Source of the DNA: Acidobacteriota bacterium
GTDB lineage: Bacteria > Acidobacteriota > Holophagae > Acanthopleuribacterales > Acanthopleuribacteraceae
Direction of reading: 5' to 3'
DNA: 64,000 nucleotides
Assembly (NCBI GenBank): GCA_020439745.1
Contig: JAGQSC010000050.1
Location: forward strand, 62,001-126,000
Each line of letters opens with the position of its first letter. Positions within the stretch are counted from its first letter, which is position 1. Under the pieces are notes generated by a model, which saw only the letters and a program-made list of their open reading frames with translations, did not search any database and was not told the origin of the DNA. The translations under genes were made by a program, and so were the position numbers. Positions 62,826 to 64,000 of this stretch are shown here, one piece after another.

Positions 62826-64000
62826 TCAACGGTTGAGGTGTTTGCGGACCTTGTTTAGGGCTTCTTCCAGGCCCGGTTCGGACTGTGGTTCCACATTGAT
62901 CGGCTTAGAGGCCGAGGGTGTGGGTGCCACTACCTTTTTCATGGCTTGGGCACCCATCAAGCGAACAAGGACACTCGCCAGAAGCCAAATCATGGCGGAT
63001 GCGACAACGAATGGAGCCATGGATACCCAGGAAGGCACAGGTTCGATTTCGTCCCAGATCGCCTTGAAATCGTTGCGAAGATGACCGCCTGTGGCTTGAG
63101 CCAACCATTGCAGCCGCTCTTTGCCACCCTGACTTGGTCGATATTCGGGCGAGTACAAATGGCGCGCCATGGGCAGTGTTTCAACGGTTCCATCCGGCCA
63201 TTCAAGTACGGGTAGCAACTGCGCATCCCCAGCAAGATCCACTTTAGCAACCAGTGCTTCTCGCTCCGGCCAAGTCAACGCAATGTTCCGTGATTGAGGT
63301 TTCTGCCCGGGGAGAGCTGTCAATACCTTCAATTGTGGTACCTCGACATGATTGGCGTCCACGAACAACTTCAGTTGCCAAGATCCACTCACAACGTGAC
63401 TTTGCGAAACGGTATGATTTGTGCCCACTTTTCGTTCAGCATATGAAGCAAGCCCATTGAAGAAGGAACCCACCTTTGGCCAGTCAGATAATGATTTCGA
63501 TCCCGAAGCGTCTCCCATGTAACAGATGACTCGCCCAGAACCCACCTGCCAAAAAGCCACCAGCGGCGCGGGTTCCTCTTCAGTATTCACTGCCGCCACG
63601 TCAGCCCCTGTTTGGAGATAACATACGTTATAAGCGTCCACAATGGGTTGGTCCCGCCAGGGCCCCGAACCAAGCATACTCATAGCGGGCATAAACACCA
63701 TGCCCGTGGGTTCCTGAACGAAGGCGCTGCGCGACATATTAATGGTGTCCTGAACGAATATTTGTGGCAACTCCAGGGCGTCCTCAGTAAAAAAACATTC
63801 CCCGCCACCCAATTGCGCGATTTCGCGCAGGAGCCCGGCGTGTATGTCTGTGGGTGTTCCTAATCCCACAACACTGGTTGTGATGCCTGCCGCTAGCGCC
63901 ATGTCCACCAGTTGGACATATGCGCCCGGATTCTCCGAATCGGACGCATCGGCAAACAAAAACAAATGGCGAACCGAAGTATCGGCCTCAATCAGAGCAC
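62826..64000 (-). CDS. vWA/GATase-like membrane protein, C-terminal part (5' cut by window end)
   Basis: The frame is open through base 64000 on the minus strand, so the start lies outside. The visible 391 residues begin inside a vWA domain (HLFLFADASDSENPG, ITTSVVGLGT), continue with LVAFWQVGSGRVICYMGDAS, a beta-rich domain and a transmembrane helix near the end (MAPFVVASAMIWLLASVLV), and close with a charged cytoplasmic tail (LEEALNKVRKHLNR). It belongs to the same broad class as the vWA/GATase proteins at 34.7-39.6 kb; a MoxR gene may lie further downstream of the window. Confidence 0.72.
   Translation of the reverse strand, partial: ALIEADTSVRHLFLFADASDSENPGAYVQLVDMALAAGITTSVVGLGTPTDIHAGLLREIAQLGGGECFFTEDALELPQIFVQDTINMSRSAFVQEPTGMVFMPAMSMLGSGPWRDQPIVDAYNVCYLQTGADVAAVNTEEEPAPLVAFWQVGSGRVICYMGDASGSKSLSDWPKVGSFFNGLASYAERKVGTNHTVSQSHVVSGSWQLKLFVDANHVEVPQLKVLTALPGQKPQSRNIALTWPEREALVAKVDLAGDAQLLPVLEWPDGTVETLPMARHLYSPEYRPSQGGKERLQWLAQATGGHLRNDFKAIWDEIEPVPSWVSMAPFVVASAMIWLLASVLVRLMGAQAMKKVVAPTPSASKPINVEPQSEPGLEEALNKVRKHLNR

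Noticed and set aside
1-64000. CRISPR arrays, prophage or integrative element boundaries
   Set aside because: No regularly spaced repeats, integrase, phage structural gene or attachment-site repeat at the tRNA was seen.

Overview
The window looks like a chromosomal segment from a Gram-negative bacterium of moderate G+C content. A TonB-dependent receptor, an RND exporter with its adaptor, lipoboxes and periplasmic proteins imply an outer membrane. The gene mix (DUF58/BatA/DUF4159/DUF4175/MoxR cluster, large aromatic amino acid hydroxylase, DUF819 and NhaC transporters, lamin-tail secreted protein, ECF sigma factor with YCII partner) fits a free-living Acidobacteriota-like or related deep-branching lineage. 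That placement is a guess; there is no rRNA to test it. Coding is dense, many start codons are TTG or GTG, and many genes overlap by ATGA or TGATG.

Layout. 1-5.2 kb: end of a membrane sensor, then a minus-strand operon of DUF819 permease, methyltransferase, MoeB/ThiF-rhodanese and a double-SIS MurQ/GCKR-like protein. 5.2-11 kb: NhaC antiporter, a decayed IS200-type transposase, an ICMT-like methyltransferase, a TPR-like lipoprotein and a TonB receptor. 11-20.9 kb: diguanylate cyclase, a PQQ-type beta-propeller, then a minus-strand run of LD-carboxypeptidase, D-lactate-dehydrogenase-like flavoprotein, secreted hydrolase-like protein, FAH-family protein and Cys-less MGMT-like protein, plus a nucleotidyltransferase and an SDR. 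20.9-33.7 kb is the housekeeping core: YihY, tRNA-Leu(UAG), tig-clpP-clpX-engB-rho, panB-panC, an LplT-like transporter, a deoxynucleoside kinase and a five-domain S1 protein.

33.8-46.7 kb is the most striking unit: eight co-directional, mostly overlapping genes encoding DUF58, BatA-like vWA, DUF4159, vWA/GATase-like, DUF4175, HExxH-TPR lipoprotein, MoxR ATPase and an ECF sigma factor with a C-terminal helical domain. A YCII-family gene lies convergent at the end. It looks like an envelope-associated AAA+/vWA machine whose operon also carries a sigma factor.

47-54 kb holds metal homeostasis genes: a deletion scar joining the first codons of an RND adaptor lipoprotein to the last codons of an RND pump, an intact CzcA-type pump and Cys-rich adaptor, a small Cys-rich secreted protein, and a multicopper-oxidase-like protein lacking its type-1 copper cysteine. 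54-64 kb carries a secreted protein of unknown role, an M19 dipeptidase, an aromatic amino acid hydroxylase, a lamin-tail protein, a SohB-like protease, a molybdopterin oxidoreductase and the C-terminal part of another vWA membrane protein. No CRISPR array, intact insertion sequence or prophage was seen.
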